From assembly GCA_021822605.1 (NCBI GenBank), contig JAKAQL010000011.1:1-57149 (forward strand): a stretch of 57,149 bases of DNA, read 5' to 3'. The stretch comes from Actinomycetes bacterium. GTDB lineage: Bacteria > Actinomycetota > Acidimicrobiia > Acidimicrobiales > Acidimicrobiaceae. Shown one piece after another: positions 7,876 through 17,733 of the stretch; within the stretch, counting starts at the first letter, position 1, and every line of letters starts with the position of its first letter. The position numbers and the translations under genes were made by a program. The notes under the pieces are model-generated. The model made no database searches, was not told the origin of the DNA, and saw only the letters and a list, made by a program, of their open reading frames with translations.

Positions 7876-9002
7876 GTGGACTCTACCACAGGCGCCGAGG
7901 GCACAACCGGTGCAGCCGGAATCTCGACTCCGAAAGCAAGACCCTGCTCCTGTCCACCTCCGGTAACATAATCGGTCGCCTTAACTCTTGTAGGATTTAG
8001 AGTAGAGAGCACGAGGTCACCCACCAATCCCCCACTACTGCCAACGCAACTGACGACATCGGTTCCGATCCCGAGGTTGGCTTCGACCACACTCGGAGTG
8101 AACGTGGGGTTATCTGAATAGCCACTGCTGCCTCCACAGGTATTGGCAAACGTCAGAGACGACTCACTCGGTCTAGTCAGCCGCGGCGAAGGAGGAAGGC
8201 TAGCCGCGCTTTGGGTCAGTGGTAGCACCATCGGACCGACTGGCTGCCAGTTCGCTGTGTTGGTGGAGTTTGTTGTAGACACATTTGTTGTCTTGAACGT
8301 TACCGATTCACCAGCGTTGGTGCTCTCACCATCGGCGGCTACCAGCGTAAAGGGGGAGATCGGAACTCCTGCGGATGATGCTGTAGATGGTGTGGTCAAG
8401 CTCATGTGAGATAGGACAAAACTCCAACTGGCTGGGCCATAGGTCGATGAACCCCCAGCAGTCTGCTGTTGAGAGTACAGGATGTAGGTGTTTCCAGCAT
8501 ATTCACCGGTGGTTGGGAGGTCTACGTACGCCTCACGACCAAACGCGGCGGCGCCCCAGTCAACCGGCGAAGTGACTGCTGTTACCAGAGGTGGGACACC
8601 TGAATCACTGTGCGGGAACTTGTAGGTCAAATCGAAGGAGAAGACATCGCCATTCGGCAGGACCTCTTTGTAACGAATCGGAACTCCAGGAAGTGCCTGG
8701 ACACTTGGGGAGGTCGTCGTGGGTCCGTCCACCAGTGTAGACTCGGACTCCTGTTGAGGCTGAGGAGCGGAATAGCTACCATAGCTAAACCAGCAGATGT
8801 TGCTCGCGTCAGGATCGTTCGCAGCAACGCCACAGTACTGTTGCGGTGCTGGACTCGTTTCAGATGGCGACGAATGCTTCGCTAGCTGGTTTGGAGACAT
8901 GCCAGCGCCTAAAACCAGGACGCCCGCTGCGAGGGTCACTGACGAGAAAACTCGACCCCAATGTGATCGGATTCCGCGCCTCCGATGTTGTGCCTTTCCC
9001 AC
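7272..9002 (-). CDS. Sortase-associated surface protein, second ectodomain type
   Basis: This secreted protein is 576 aa if translation starts at the GTG at 9002. That codon has a strong AAGGGAAGGGAG site four bases upstream and leads straight into a signal peptide (RRRGIRSHWGRVFSSVTLAAG). A longer reading from a TTG at 9113 has no ribosome site. The N-terminal ~360 residues (with YCGVAANDPDASNICWFSYG, an EYAGNTYILYSQQQ segment and several paired cysteines) are unlike the lectin-type neighbour, and I do not recognise the domain. From the SLSLVKIEASGSP segment onward the protein is almost identical to the protein at 3806-6040: one DUF11-like repeat, a Thr/Pro-rich stretch, LPIGI, a hydrophobic helix and a basic tail. 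It forms an overlapping pair with the sortase at 6587-7285. Confidence 0.75.
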   Translation of the reverse strand: MGKAQHRRRGIRSHWGRVFSSVTLAAGVLVLGAGMSPNQLAKHSSPSETSPAPQQYCGVAANDPDASNICWFSYGSYSAPQPQQESESTLVDGPTTTSPSVQALPGVPIRYKEVLPNGDVFSFDLTYKFPHSDSGVPPLVTAVTSPVDWGAAAFGREAYVDLPTTGEYAGNTYILYSQQQTAGGSSTYGPASWSFVLSHMSLTTPSTASSAGVPISPFTLVAADGESTNAGESVTFKTTNVSTTNSTNTANWQPVGPMVLPLTQSAASLPPSPRLTRPSESSLTFANTCGGSSGYSDNPTFTPSVVEANLGIGTDVVSCVGSSGGLVGDLVLSTLNPTRVKATDYVTGGGQEQGLAFGVEIPAAPVVPSAPVVESTPSLSLVKIEASGSPNPITTAGQSVAYDFDVTNTGNTTLNNLSISDTQSVPGEALTGPISCPVTSLAAGASVSCTGTYTVTSTDITNGKVSDTASATATDPAGTTVTSNSSSLTIPVSVPTSAPKVVTTKPTTVTPTTKSSSTSPAPVKLVTGPPTAPTNTTNALPIGIGIASLGIAGLAYVGIERKRKGTIDYGKTDEVA

Positions 9003-9113
9003 GATGCTCCCTTCCCTTGCGTTATCAGCAAGAACCCAAGTGTCCATGTTGACGATTTCACTACTGTACCGCATCGAGAGCGCTTGTGACCACTTTTCTT
9101 TGGATTTTTGCAA

Positions 9114-9696
9114 AAATCGCTAAAGTTCACTGTGCTTTGTGACCGATAACAACACATTTGGCGCACTCTCCTCCAGATTTCGGAGTCAAAGGACCATGCC
9201 TTGAAGCCGGCAGCTCGCTCAACTCGTTGCACCCGGTCGCTTGCAGATCACAATTTTCTCACCGCCGACCTCGAAGGGACCGTATCGAGCCGACCCATCG
9301 CCTCTCTTCTCCACGGACCGACGAAACTTGGGCATATCATCGACCTTGGCGGGCGCCGTTCACGCCCATTCCACGGATTGGTGGGCGGCACTGGCGTGGG
9401 TGCACGACGTTACGCTGGTACTTCTGTGACTGGAACCCAGCGCGAACGCGGACCTTCGTCGCCCAACTGCCATCGACAGCCATCGTATCGCTGCTGCTTT
9501 CACGGAGACTTGACCAGCGGTCTGATCTTGCGATGTGTCTCTGTCGACTTCATGAGGGCGCGACTCCGCCACAGTGGGACAACTCCATGCGTTAATGGTC
9601 GATCTGGATTCGACGCACGTTGTGGTGTCATCACCACGGAAATGACGCGTCTGACTACCGCTTACCGGCTAGTCTATCAATATTAAAATAACCTTC
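9114..9696. other. Intergenic region, no supported gene
   Basis: About 580 nt lie between the divergent surface-protein gene and the solute-binding protein gene. Overlapping open frames exist in several phases, but none has a start with a ribosome site or family-like sequence. The AT-rich stretch at 9676-9692 (TATCAATATTAAAATAA) probably contains the -10 region for the next gene. Confidence 0.5.
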
Positions 9697-9708
9697 AAGG
9701 AGTCATTG

Positions 9709-11544
9709 ATGAAACGTACAATTCGATTTGCTGGAGTCGCGGTCGCTGCAGGGGCTCTGCTTGCAGCTTGTGGTTCCACGAGCTCAAGTTCAACGTCGAG
9801 CTCGTCGTCAACCCAGCCGATCAAGGGCGGCACCGCCTACTTCGCGGAGCAGCCCGGCGCTTCTCCCAACTATATCTTCCCTCTCACGCCGAGCGGAGAG
9901 TTCTCTGTCAACAACCTCGCCCAGTTCCAGGTGCTGATGTACCGACCTCTCTATTACTTCGGGAACGGCAACAATGCCTCGATCAATTACAACCTCTCCA
10001 TCGGTGACCAGCCAGTCTTCTCCAATGGAGACAAGACGGTGACAGTCACACTCAAGCACTATGAATGGTCCAACGGCACACCAGTCACCTCGCGCGACGT
10101 CATCTTCTTCATGAACCTAGTCAAGGCCGAGAAGGCGAACTGGGGAGCCTACGTGCCTGGAGCCTTCCCTGATAACGTGGTCTCAACCACCGCGCCAAAC
10201 GCCACCACCGTTGTCTTCCAGCTCAACAAGGCCTATAACCCCACCTGGTTCACCTACAACGAACTCTCCCAGATCACCCCATTCCCTATCGCTTGGGATC
10301 GGACATCGCTGACTCAGCCCGCACCTAACCCCGATGCTGCCAATCTGCCTGACACCACAGCGACCGGGGTCAAAGCGGTCTATTCGTTCTTAAACTCCCA
10401 AGCCTCCGATCTGTCCACCTACGCCACCAGCCCGATCTGGTCGGTGGTCGATGGACCATGGGAGCTCTCAAGCTTTACCACCGCTGGTAGGGCGGTGTTT
10501 GTACCCAACACTAAGTACTCCGGCCCTGACAAGCCAAAGCTCTCCGAGTTCGTCGAACTACCTTTTACCAGTGCCTCAGCCGAGTTCAACGTGCTGCGAG
10601 CCGGCAACAACGCGATCACCTACGGATACGTCCCGACCGAAGACCTCACCCAGAAGTCAGCCGTCGAGTCGCTTGGTTATACCATCAACCCATGGGTTGA
10701 CCTTGGTTTCAACTTCTTCCCGATCAACCTCAACAATCCGACGTATGGACCGGTCTTCCAACAGCTCTACTTCCGACAGGCTCTTGAGCACCTGATCGAC
10801 CAGCCCGCCTGGATCACCCACTTCCTCGATGGCTACGGAGTGACGACCGCATCACCGGTGCCAACCGAACCGAGTAACACCTTTGCCGACGCTACCTCAA
10901 AGACCATTCAATACCCGTACTCGATCTCTGCCGCAAAGAATCTTCTGACCTCTCATGGTTGGAAGGTCGTCAACGGCGTGATGACCTGCGAGAGTCCTGG
11001 AACATCAGCGACCGAGTGTGGAGCCAACATCCCACGGGGCCTGAAGATGACCTTCAACATGATCTACGCATCAGGAGTTACCTCGCTCGCCCAAGAGATG
11101 ACTGCACTCTCCTCGGCAGCCAAGCAGATCGGCATCACCCTCGATATCTCGGCACAGCCCTTCAACTCGGTCATATCCGACCAGCCACACTGCACTGCCG
11201 CTCAGTCAGACTGCACCTGGGAGATGGTGAACTGGGGTGGAGGCTGGGAGTACAGCCCGGATAACTACCCAACCGGTGGTGAACTCTTTGGATCAGGACC
11301 AGGCCACACCGGCTTCAGTAACTACGCAAACAACCAGGCCAACCAACTGATCGATGCGACCCACACCGCCACCAACGCCCAGGGAGCCCTTGACGCCTAT
11401 CAAAACTTCATGGACAAGACCCTGCCGGTGATCTATCAGCCCTATCCGGACTACGCGATCTCGGCGATCTCGAAGAAGCTTGGTGGCGTTACGCAGAACC
11501 CTTACCTCGATCTCGCACCTGAGACTTGGTACTTCACGAAGTAG
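9709..11544 (+). CDS. ABC transporter substrate-binding lipoprotein, family 5
   Basis: This 611-aa periplasmic-type binding protein belongs to the peptide/nickel/opine family (SBP_bac_5). The start ATG at 9709 has AAGGAG six bases upstream. The signal peptide ends in LLAACGS (lipobox, Cys at about residue 21), followed by a Ser/Thr linker. Family features include KGGTAYFAEQPG near the N-terminus, YRPLYYFG, the WSNGTPVTSRDVIFFMNLV block and the FRQALEHLIDQPAWI block. No permease or ATPase genes lie beside it, so it either serves a transporter encoded elsewhere or acts as an orphan receptor. The ligand cannot be assigned. Peptides are the usual default, and nickel is possible given the hydrogenase locus 7 kb away, but nothing in the sequence demands this. 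Confidence 0.88.
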   Translation: MKRTIRFAGVAVAAGALLAACGSTSSSSTSSSSSTQPIKGGTAYFAEQPGASPNYIFPLTPSGEFSVNNLAQFQVLMYRPLYYFGNGNNASINYNLSIGDQPVFSNGDKTVTVTLKHYEWSNGTPVTSRDVIFFMNLVKAEKANWGAYVPGAFPDNVVSTTAPNATTVVFQLNKAYNPTWFTYNELSQITPFPIAWDRTSLTQPAPNPDAANLPDTTATGVKAVYSFLNSQASDLSTYATSPIWSVVDGPWELSSFTTAGRAVFVPNTKYSGPDKPKLSEFVELPFTSASAEFNVLRAGNNAITYGYVPTEDLTQKSAVESLGYTINPWVDLGFNFFPINLNNPTYGPVFQQLYFRQALEHLIDQPAWITHFLDGYGVTTASPVPTEPSNTFADATSKTIQYPYSISAAKNLLTSHGWKVVNGVMTCESPGTSATECGANIPRGLKMTFNMIYASGVTSLAQEMTALSSAAKQIGITLDISAQPFNSVISDQPHCTAAQSDCTWEMVNWGGGWEYSPDNYPTGGELFGSGPGHTGFSNYANNQANQLIDATHTATNAQGALDAYQNFMDKTLPVIYQPYPDYAISAISKKLGGVTQNPYLDLAPETWYFTK

Positions 11545-11579
11545 ACCTCAACAGAGTCTCTTGATTCAGTTCAGGCTAT

Positions 11580-11606
11580 GAAGGGCGCCGATGACCGGCG
11601 CCCTTC
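11580..11606 (+). terminator. Strong hairpin terminator after substrate-binding protein
   Basis: GAAGGGCGCCG (11580-11590) and CGGCGCCCTTC (11596-11606) form a perfect 11-bp stem around a 5-nt loop, 35 nt after the stop codon. There is no long T-run, as is common in high-GC actinobacteria. Confidence 0.8.
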
Positions 11607-12273
11607 GGCTGTTGTCGTCACTCAACGAAGAGGACAGCCGAGCGACTACCGCAACTTTCTCTCCTGATGAGCACCCTCCACCAACTGATCAGTCTGTCGC
11701 CGGCTCTTCACCACCCGCCATCGACGGCCGGCGAAGATGAGCGAAGCGGAGTTCCCAGCCAATCGCGCGCTGAACCCTGAGTACTCGCGCAACGAACCGG
11801 TCAGGTCAGTTCGAAATCGACACGGAGTGTCTGTGCTCGACCGCAGTCGTGCCCATTGGAGCTCTGATAGAGGCCGCACGTGAAAGTCAGAGCTCGCTGC
11901 CACCAAGCAAGGGTCTCGCGACCCCTGATCAACAGTTGGATCAGTTGACAGATCAATGGGTTACAGAGGACTCGAAGGTAGTTCAGCCTTCGCCTTCCCT
12001 CTCTTCGGTTCGAGACGGAATAGGTGTAGCAATTCTTGTACCCTAGACAACGGGAACTGAGTTCCCCCAGACGCAGAGATGATCAGGCTGGCACAAACGT
12101 CAATCGATCACTCCACTGGCTAGCGTTGTCACTCAAGAGTAGCGAAAATGACGCCGACTTGTACAAGAAAGCAGTAGGCCTGGTCGAATGGATACGCTTG
12201 CTCTCGGCAGGCTGGAAAAGACGGTCAGGGCAGAGACCAGGGCATCCCCTACCAACAAGAAAGAGAACGTCAC
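11607..12273. other. Intergenic region before the G1-type peptidase gene
   Basis: About 670 nt have no convincing gene. The last ~180 nt before the start could form a long 5' leader (several GGCAGGCTGG/CAGGGC pairings are possible), but I could not match it to a known riboswitch class. Confidence 0.4.
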
Positions 12274-15177
12274 ATGCGATTCAATGGGCCGTTAGCGCTG
12301 ATTGCTGGTGGGGCGCTTGCGACGGCGGCGTTGATTATCATGCCATCCACGGCTTTTGCCAGTACCAGTTCGGGACCTGGACTCATCGCGGTCTCCCAAT
12401 CAGGGAGCGTGACTGGAGAAGACGGGGCGCAAGCCTATGGCTCCGTTGTCGGTTCTCATGACGTGGTCGGTGCAGCACCAACACCGGATGGTGGCGGCTA
12501 CTGGATCGTCACGCGCTCGGGGCATGTGTATGCCTTCGGTGACGCGAAGTACTACGGGGATACCTATACCGATGGCCTCACCGGTCTCTCAGGTTCCAAA
12601 CCGCTTAATGCGCCAATCGTCGGTATCGCAGCTGATCCCAGTGGCACCGGCTATTGGCTCGTGGCATCTGACGGTGGGATCTTCAATTTCGGCTCGGCTC
12701 CATTCTTGGGATCCACCTATACCTACGGCTTGACCGGCTTGTCGGGGTCAAAGCCACTGAACGCCCCCGTGACCGCCATTGTCGCTGCACCCTCGGGAGA
12801 GGGTTATTGGCTTATCGCCGAAGATGGAGGTGTCTTCGACTTTGGAGATGCTCCATTCTTGGGATCCACCTATACCTACGGCTTGACCGGCTTGTCGGGG
12901 TCAAAGCCACTGAACGCCCCAATCGTGGGCGCGATTGCCACCCCTTCGGGCAATGGTTATTACATGGTCGCTGCCGACGGCGGTGTCTTCGACTTTGGAG
13001 ATGCCAAGTTCTCCGGTTCCACCTACGATCTTGGCTATACCGGTCTATCCGGGAAGAACCCGCTCCCGGCCAAGGTGACCAGCCTGGTTGTGAATCCCAA
13101 CGGCTCCGGCTACTATGCCGTACTCGGCGATGGACAGGTACTCGCCATCGGTGGCGCACCACCGGTTCCGAACGTCCCGGTCGCGCCAAATGGTCGCGTC
13201 ATTGTGATTCCAAGCAAACTCCCTCAACAAACCCTGCCACCGGCTCCAAAGGCACAGCAGCCAGTCATTCCCCAGCAACCGCAAGGTGGCGGTGGTAGCG
13301 GATTGGGAGGAGGCTCTGGCGGCGGTGGCGCACCGAACAGCGAACCCTCAATCGGCGTACCTACGACAACCTTCTCGATACAACCCGGTCAGACGGCTCA
13401 GTTAACAGCTACCGGAGGGGACGGAACGTACACATGGTCTGAGTCTGGATTGCCGGATTGGGCCTCATTGTCCTCCTCTGGCGAACTATCTCTTGACATC
13501 GCCAACCTTGACAACCAGACTCCAACAGCTCCCTTCGAGGCGACGGTCACGAGCGGCTCTCAATCGCTGACGGTTTCGGTACACGTCGCGATTGCGGTGC
13601 CGCCACTTACGACAACGAGCTTCACAGCTACGGGATCGGGTGCGCCATTCGGTGTGAGCGGCCAATTGTCGGTGCCATCACAGGACGGATCGGGTTACAC
13701 CTTTGGCGAGTCTGGCACCTGGCCGACCGGTCTTACGCTTAGCCAAGATGGGACGCTCGGTGGAACCATTGCTGCCTCAGCTGCAAACCTTGAGGTTTCG
13801 GTGTTGTATGACAGTTACCCCGTCGGTGATGATTCGATCGATATCACAGTGCCCCAGACAGCCCTGTCGATCACCACACCGGCAACGCTATCTATCTATC
13901 CGGGACAAAGCCTGCAGCTGGTGGCGACGGGTGGCGACCCAAGTGAGACCTGGAGTGGAACTGGAACTGGTCCACTCTCCGTGAGTTCGAGTGGAGTTCT
14001 GACGGTAAACAGCTCCCTCACTGCAAGCGATATTGGGTCCAGCACCAGTGAGACTGTATCTGTCACGTCGGGTAGTTCCACAGCCACTGAAGACCTCTCA
14101 GTTACACCTATTGCACCGACATTGGCCTCCTCCTCCTATTCCACTGGCGCGTCTCCTGACATCCAGTTGGACGTCACCAGCGGACAGGGTGCAGGGTACA
14201 CCTTTACCGAATCCGGCACCTGGCCGACCGGTCTTACGCTCACTTCAACCGGCCTCATCGGTGGTTCGCTGTCGACTTCCGCGAGTGGCCTCCAAGTTGG
14301 GATACAGTATGACGGCATAGCGGTGGCAACCGATTCCATCGACCTGACCTATGTGCCAACCACATCACAAACATCACAAAACTGGGCAGGCATCGCAGCG
14401 GTTACATCTGGAACCAGTGACGCTATCTCCTCTGTGAGCGGTACCTTTGTCGTTCCGACGATCGCCTCGACGCAAAACCCCCTCTGTTCTGATGCTACAG
14501 GCTATGACGGTTGCATGGCATCCGAGTGGGTCGGGATCGACGGGATAGGTGGGCAGCAGCTGATTCAGGCCGGCGTGGACGTAGCGCCAGGCCAAAGCTC
14601 TGCTCAACCGTGGATCGAGGTGATCACTCCTACTGACGCAGCACCCGAAACCGAGGTGTCCTTGCAGAAGGATGGCACCAGCTATCCAGTCACCGCCGGC
14701 GATCAGTTGACCGTCACGATCACCAAAACAGCATCGCAGACCTGGCAGATCACTCTTAACGACCGTACTACTGGTGCATCGTACTCAGTGAGCGAGCCAT
14801 TCGAGGCGTCTATCGATACGGCGGGCGAGAGTGCCGAGACCGCCGAATGGATCATGGAATCGCCGATGTTTGGGGACATCACAGCTAGCAGCCCAGGGGC
14901 CAACCTCTGCACTATCAACCCGACCTCTGACGTGACGAGTGCCCCCTGCAACGCCTACTCGATCATGCCGAACTTCTCGACGGGTGGACAGTTTACAGCG
15001 GTGTCCGTCACGTCGACAGGACTATCGACGATGGAAGCGATCACACAAAGCACCTACTCCCCCAATGGGTACGCCCTCGGAGCGAACGGCGACGCGGTAA
15101 CGTATCCTACGACTACACCAGATGGGGCGGCTGTTCCGTTTGCGTTCCAGCTTGTACAGTATCAACGACCGACCTAG
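12274..15177 (+). CDS. Secreted multidomain protein with C-terminal G1 (eqolisin-like) glutamic peptidase domain
   Basis: This exported protein has 967 aa. A signal peptide (residues 1-29, ending STAFAS) is followed by four to five ~50-residue repeats with GYWLVASDGGIFNFG-type cores (about 65-290), typical of propeller-like repeats in acidimicrobial and related actinobacterial proteins. A Pro/Gln/Gly-rich linker (300-355) and Ig-like modules with duplicated GYTF-ESGTWPTGLTL segments (365-700) come next. The C-terminal domain (about 705-967) begins SQNWAGIAAV and contains SEWVGIDGIGG, LIQAGVDV and TAEWIMES. These match the G1 peptidase family, whose catalytic Gln and Glu would be Gln765 and Glu858. 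That family works at acid pH, which fits an acidophile. Cleavage of external protein is inferred, not shown. Confidence 0.8.
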   Translation: MRFNGPLALIAGGALATAALIIMPSTAFASTSSGPGLIAVSQSGSVTGEDGAQAYGSVVGSHDVVGAAPTPDGGGYWIVTRSGHVYAFGDAKYYGDTYTDGLTGLSGSKPLNAPIVGIAADPSGTGYWLVASDGGIFNFGSAPFLGSTYTYGLTGLSGSKPLNAPVTAIVAAPSGEGYWLIAEDGGVFDFGDAPFLGSTYTYGLTGLSGSKPLNAPIVGAIATPSGNGYYMVAADGGVFDFGDAKFSGSTYDLGYTGLSGKNPLPAKVTSLVVNPNGSGYYAVLGDGQVLAIGGAPPVPNVPVAPNGRVIVIPSKLPQQTLPPAPKAQQPVIPQQPQGGGGSGLGGGSGGGGAPNSEPSIGVPTTTFSIQPGQTAQLTATGGDGTYTWSESGLPDWASLSSSGELSLDIANLDNQTPTAPFEATVTSGSQSLTVSVHVAIAVPPLTTTSFTATGSGAPFGVSGQLSVPSQDGSGYTFGESGTWPTGLTLSQDGTLGGTIAASAANLEVSVLYDSYPVGDDSIDITVPQTALSITTPATLSIYPGQSLQLVATGGDPSETWSGTGTGPLSVSSSGVLTVNSSLTASDIGSSTSETVSVTSGSSTATEDLSVTPIAPTLASSSYSTGASPDIQLDVTSGQGAGYTFTESGTWPTGLTLTSTGLIGGSLSTSASGLQVGIQYDGIAVATDSIDLTYVPTTSQTSQNWAGIAAVTSGTSDAISSVSGTFVVPTIASTQNPLCSDATGYDGCMASEWVGIDGIGGQQLIQAGVDVAPGQSSAQPWIEVITPTDAAPETEVSLQKDGTSYPVTAGDQLTVTITKTASQTWQITLNDRTTGASYSVSEPFEASIDTAGESAETAEWIMESPMFGDITASSPGANLCTINPTSDVTSAPCNAYSIMPNFSTGGQFTAVSVTSTGLSTMEAITQSTYSPNGYALGANGDAVTYPTTTPDGAAVPFAFQLVQYQRPT
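12697..12920 (+). repeat. 71-bp exact internal repeat in the propeller region
   Basis: Positions 12697-12767 and 12850-12920 are identical over 71 nt, at a 153-nt (51-codon) period. They encode the same repeat blade (PFLGSTYTYGLTGLSG). This indicates recent blade duplication or conversion. Confidence 0.9.
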
Positions 15178-15188
15178 AAAGGTCGGTC
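15167..15188 (+). terminator. Hairpin overlapping the stop of the G1-type peptidase gene
   Basis: GACCGACCT (15167-15175) and AGGTCGGTC (15180-15188) form a perfect 9-bp stem with an AGAA loop. The TAG stop codon is inside the hairpin. Confidence 0.65.
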
Positions 15189-16216
15189 ACGGCACGCCTC
15201 GACCTCGCCGACGACACCCAACCAAGGTCACCCGATCAGAGGAGGTCATAGGTCCAGGTGCCCGACGACGGCACATTGACGGCCATCGGTGAGCACTGAA
15301 CACTGAGACGCCCTCGCAGGAGCTCCTACCCACGCAGGTGCCCAGCTCTCCGATGCGGCACCCGGCCGGTTAAACCATCGGCCTCGCGTTTTGTTGCACC
15401 CATGGTTTTGGAGACCATCCAACCTGGATGCTCCGCCTCATCGGCTGAACGTTGAGGAGAAAAGGACTCAGCTTGCTCTCCACGGCTATGCGCGCTCACC
15501 TGTAGGAAAGCATCTTCATTGGGGCCGCGGTGGCCCCGAGGAGTGGATTGGCTCATGGACGAGCGTGATCTGTTCCCTTGGCAAAAACAGCTAATCCGCG
15601 AGGAGTAGCCAAGCCGGATTCCGCGCCGTCGGTCTGCCGATTCTGCGAAGCCGAACCTGTGATCATCGAGTTCTTTGTCTGCCTCGAGTCCAAACCACAA
15701 CCTGTTGCATCTCGACACCGGTAGCTGGTAGGGTCACCGATCCCGCCGATCGATCACTGCCGGGCCAATCCAGTTCAGGCCCGTATTCCTCTGTTTTTGT
15801 TCCCCAAACCAACAAAGCCATCTGCCATCTGGGACTCACACGCCGGTCTCGCCATCTCAAACCGGCCAGGCTGCCCCCGAGAAGACAACCAGTCCCGTGT
15901 CATCCATCCCACCGCCGATGACTACTCGGCTATTCCCCTAGGCGGATGTGGTAGCGCACAACACCTGCACTGATACGGGCCAATCCCGTAACCGCCCCCA
16001 CCGGACTCGATCAAGCGCCACAGCCCAGCACAAGCCTGACCATCCCTGCCAACGATCTAGCAAAGGGCCCACTTAATCCGTCGCGCGAACTCACTCTTCA
16101 CCGACTGTTCACCTGACATCCCCGACGACGTTCGGTCGTGGCAACGTAGCGCACCTACGTTATAGGTGTCGCGACAGATAGGTGCGGCCAGAGCCCAACA
16201 AGGGAGGTCAGAAGGT
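15189..16216. other. About 1 kb without a supported gene
   Basis: Open frames of 65-130 codons occur on both strands, but none has a ribosome site, family-like sequence or consistent codon bias. It may be decayed coding DNA. The last ~80 nt hold the leader and ribosome site (GGGAGG, 16202-16207) of the MFS transporter. Confidence 0.4.
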
Positions 16217-17635
16217 ATGAGTGAGGTGATCGACGGAGACTGGGACCCGTTCGCGGTCCAAGATCATTCCAAGTTCCAATGGTTTCACTGGAAGTCAATA
16301 TTTACAACCTCGATGGGCGTCTTTGCCGACGGATACGATCTCTCGTCTATTGGAATCGTATTGCCGCTCGTCCTCGCGTCCTTCGGCATCAAGTCCCTCG
16401 TCGGCATCGAGGCCTCGCTCCTCACAGCCTCAGCGCTCGGTGGTGCGGTGATCGGAGCGCTCGTCTTTGGACTGCTCGCCAACAAGGGACGTAAACGCTT
16501 CTACGGTCTCGATGTTGGACTGATGACGCTTGGGGCAATCCTGCAGATCTTCGTCACCAACGTCCCGGAGCTGATCGCCGTCAGGTTGTTGCTAGGGATC
16601 GGAGTCGGTGCCGACTATGTCCTGTCCCCCATGATCATGGGGGAGCACTCGAACGCCAAGGACCGCGGCAAGACTATGTCCTTTGGCTTCGGATTGATGT
16701 GGGGTTTTGGCGCCGTGCTCTCCGCATTCCTCTACTTCGTCCTCCATGGGCTCGGCGTGGCGCCTGAGTTGATCTGGAGAATCGTCCTCGGTTTCGGCGC
16801 GGTACCGACGCTCGCGGTCATCTATCTGCGACGCAAGATGCCTGAGACGGCACGGTTCCTCGGGAGGATCAAAGGAGATGCGCGAGCAACCGCGTCCGTG
16901 GTCTCCCAGGCGTCGAGTGTCTCGACAAACCCTGATTCCTTCGAGGACTTAAAGGACCCGCACGGCTTTGGCTTCTACTTTCGCCGCGAGTGGAGGACCT
17001 TCCTCGGGGCGTGCCTGTTGTGGTTCCTGTTCGACATGGTCGCCTACTCGAGCATCCTCTTTGGCCCTTCGGTGATCGCCAAGCACCTTGGTCTTGGTCC
17101 GGATACCTTCCAGTTCCTGATGGAGGGCGCGTTCACCATTCCAGGGGGCATCGTCGCTCTTCTGTTGATCGACAGGGCAGGGAGAAAGCCGCTGCAGCTA
17201 CTGGGATTCATCGGCATGGCTGGAGCCCTCATCTCGTATGGCCTGGTCACCGGTGGTGGAGCCTTGGCCGCCGTGCCAGTGCTGGCCTTCATCCTCTATG
17301 GTTCCCAGAACTTCTTCTCGCAAGCTGGCCCTGGGTCGGTGAGTGCATCTGGGGTCCTCGGGGTCGAGCTCGCGCCGACTAAGGTGCGCGGAACGGTTCA
17401 AGCCCTCACCGTCGCCTCTGGTCGTCTCGGTGCAACCCTGACCGCCTTCGTCTTTCCCTTCCTCATCCGTGTCTACGGCGAGTCCTTTGCGGTGTACTTT
17501 CTCGCTGGCTTAGCGGTCTTAGCTGCAATCGTCACCATGTTGGTCATACCCGAGACCAAGCGAAGGAGCCTCGAACAATCATCGGGCGAAGCCAAGCTCA
17601 TGGAAGAGGAGAAGAGCATGGTCGCACAACCCTAG
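16217..17635 (+). CDS. MFS transporter, sugar/metabolite:H+ symporter type
   Basis: This integral membrane transporter has 472 aa from the ATG at 16217, which has GGGAGG nine bases upstream; a longer GTG reading at 16166 lacks such a site. About twelve hydrophobic helices are visible. The loop 2-3 signature appears as LLANKGRKRFYG, an acidic/basic motif follows (ADYVLSPMIMGEHS, MPETARFLGRIKG), and there is a second GRKPLQLLG loop between the two halves. The layout resembles the sugar porter and phosphate or aromatic-acid symporter groups. The substrate is not determinable from sequence. It is a single gene with its own terminator. Confidence 0.85.
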   Translation: MSEVIDGDWDPFAVQDHSKFQWFHWKSIFTTSMGVFADGYDLSSIGIVLPLVLASFGIKSLVGIEASLLTASALGGAVIGALVFGLLANKGRKRFYGLDVGLMTLGAILQIFVTNVPELIAVRLLLGIGVGADYVLSPMIMGEHSNAKDRGKTMSFGFGLMWGFGAVLSAFLYFVLHGLGVAPELIWRIVLGFGAVPTLAVIYLRRKMPETARFLGRIKGDARATASVVSQASSVSTNPDSFEDLKDPHGFGFYFRREWRTFLGACLLWFLFDMVAYSSILFGPSVIAKHLGLGPDTFQFLMEGAFTIPGGIVALLLIDRAGRKPLQLLGFIGMAGALISYGLVTGGGALAAVPVLAFILYGSQNFFSQAGPGSVSASGVLGVELAPTKVRGTVQALTVASGRLGATLTAFVFPFLIRVYGESFAVYFLAGLAVLAAIVTMLVIPETKRRSLEQSSGEAKLMEEEKSMVAQP

Positions 17636-17703
17636 CTGGCCAATCTCAAATGGTGGCCCAGAGCTAAACGGCCGGGTCCAGGATCCAAATCATCAACCGC
17701 CGA

Positions 17704-17733
17704 TCGTTCCTCGCACCCCCCGGCGAGGAGCGA
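17704..17733 (+). terminator. Hairpin terminator after MFS gene
   Basis: TCGTTCCTCGC (17704-17714) and GCGAGGAGCGA (17723-17733) pair over 10 of 11 bases with a C-rich 8-nt loop, about 70 nt after the stop codon. Confidence 0.65.

Noticed and set aside
9158-9686. Two overlapping frames of 145 and 161 codons before the substrate-binding protein gene
   Set aside because: They overlap each other in different phases, lack ribosome sites, and show no family-like sequence.
12090-12273. Possible riboswitch (c-di-AMP type) in the leader of the G1-type peptidase gene
   Set aside because: The conserved core sequences of the class were not found.
15326-15718. 130-codon minus-strand frame in the 1-kb gap
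   Set aside because: Polar, Arg-rich sequence without motifs; no start signal.
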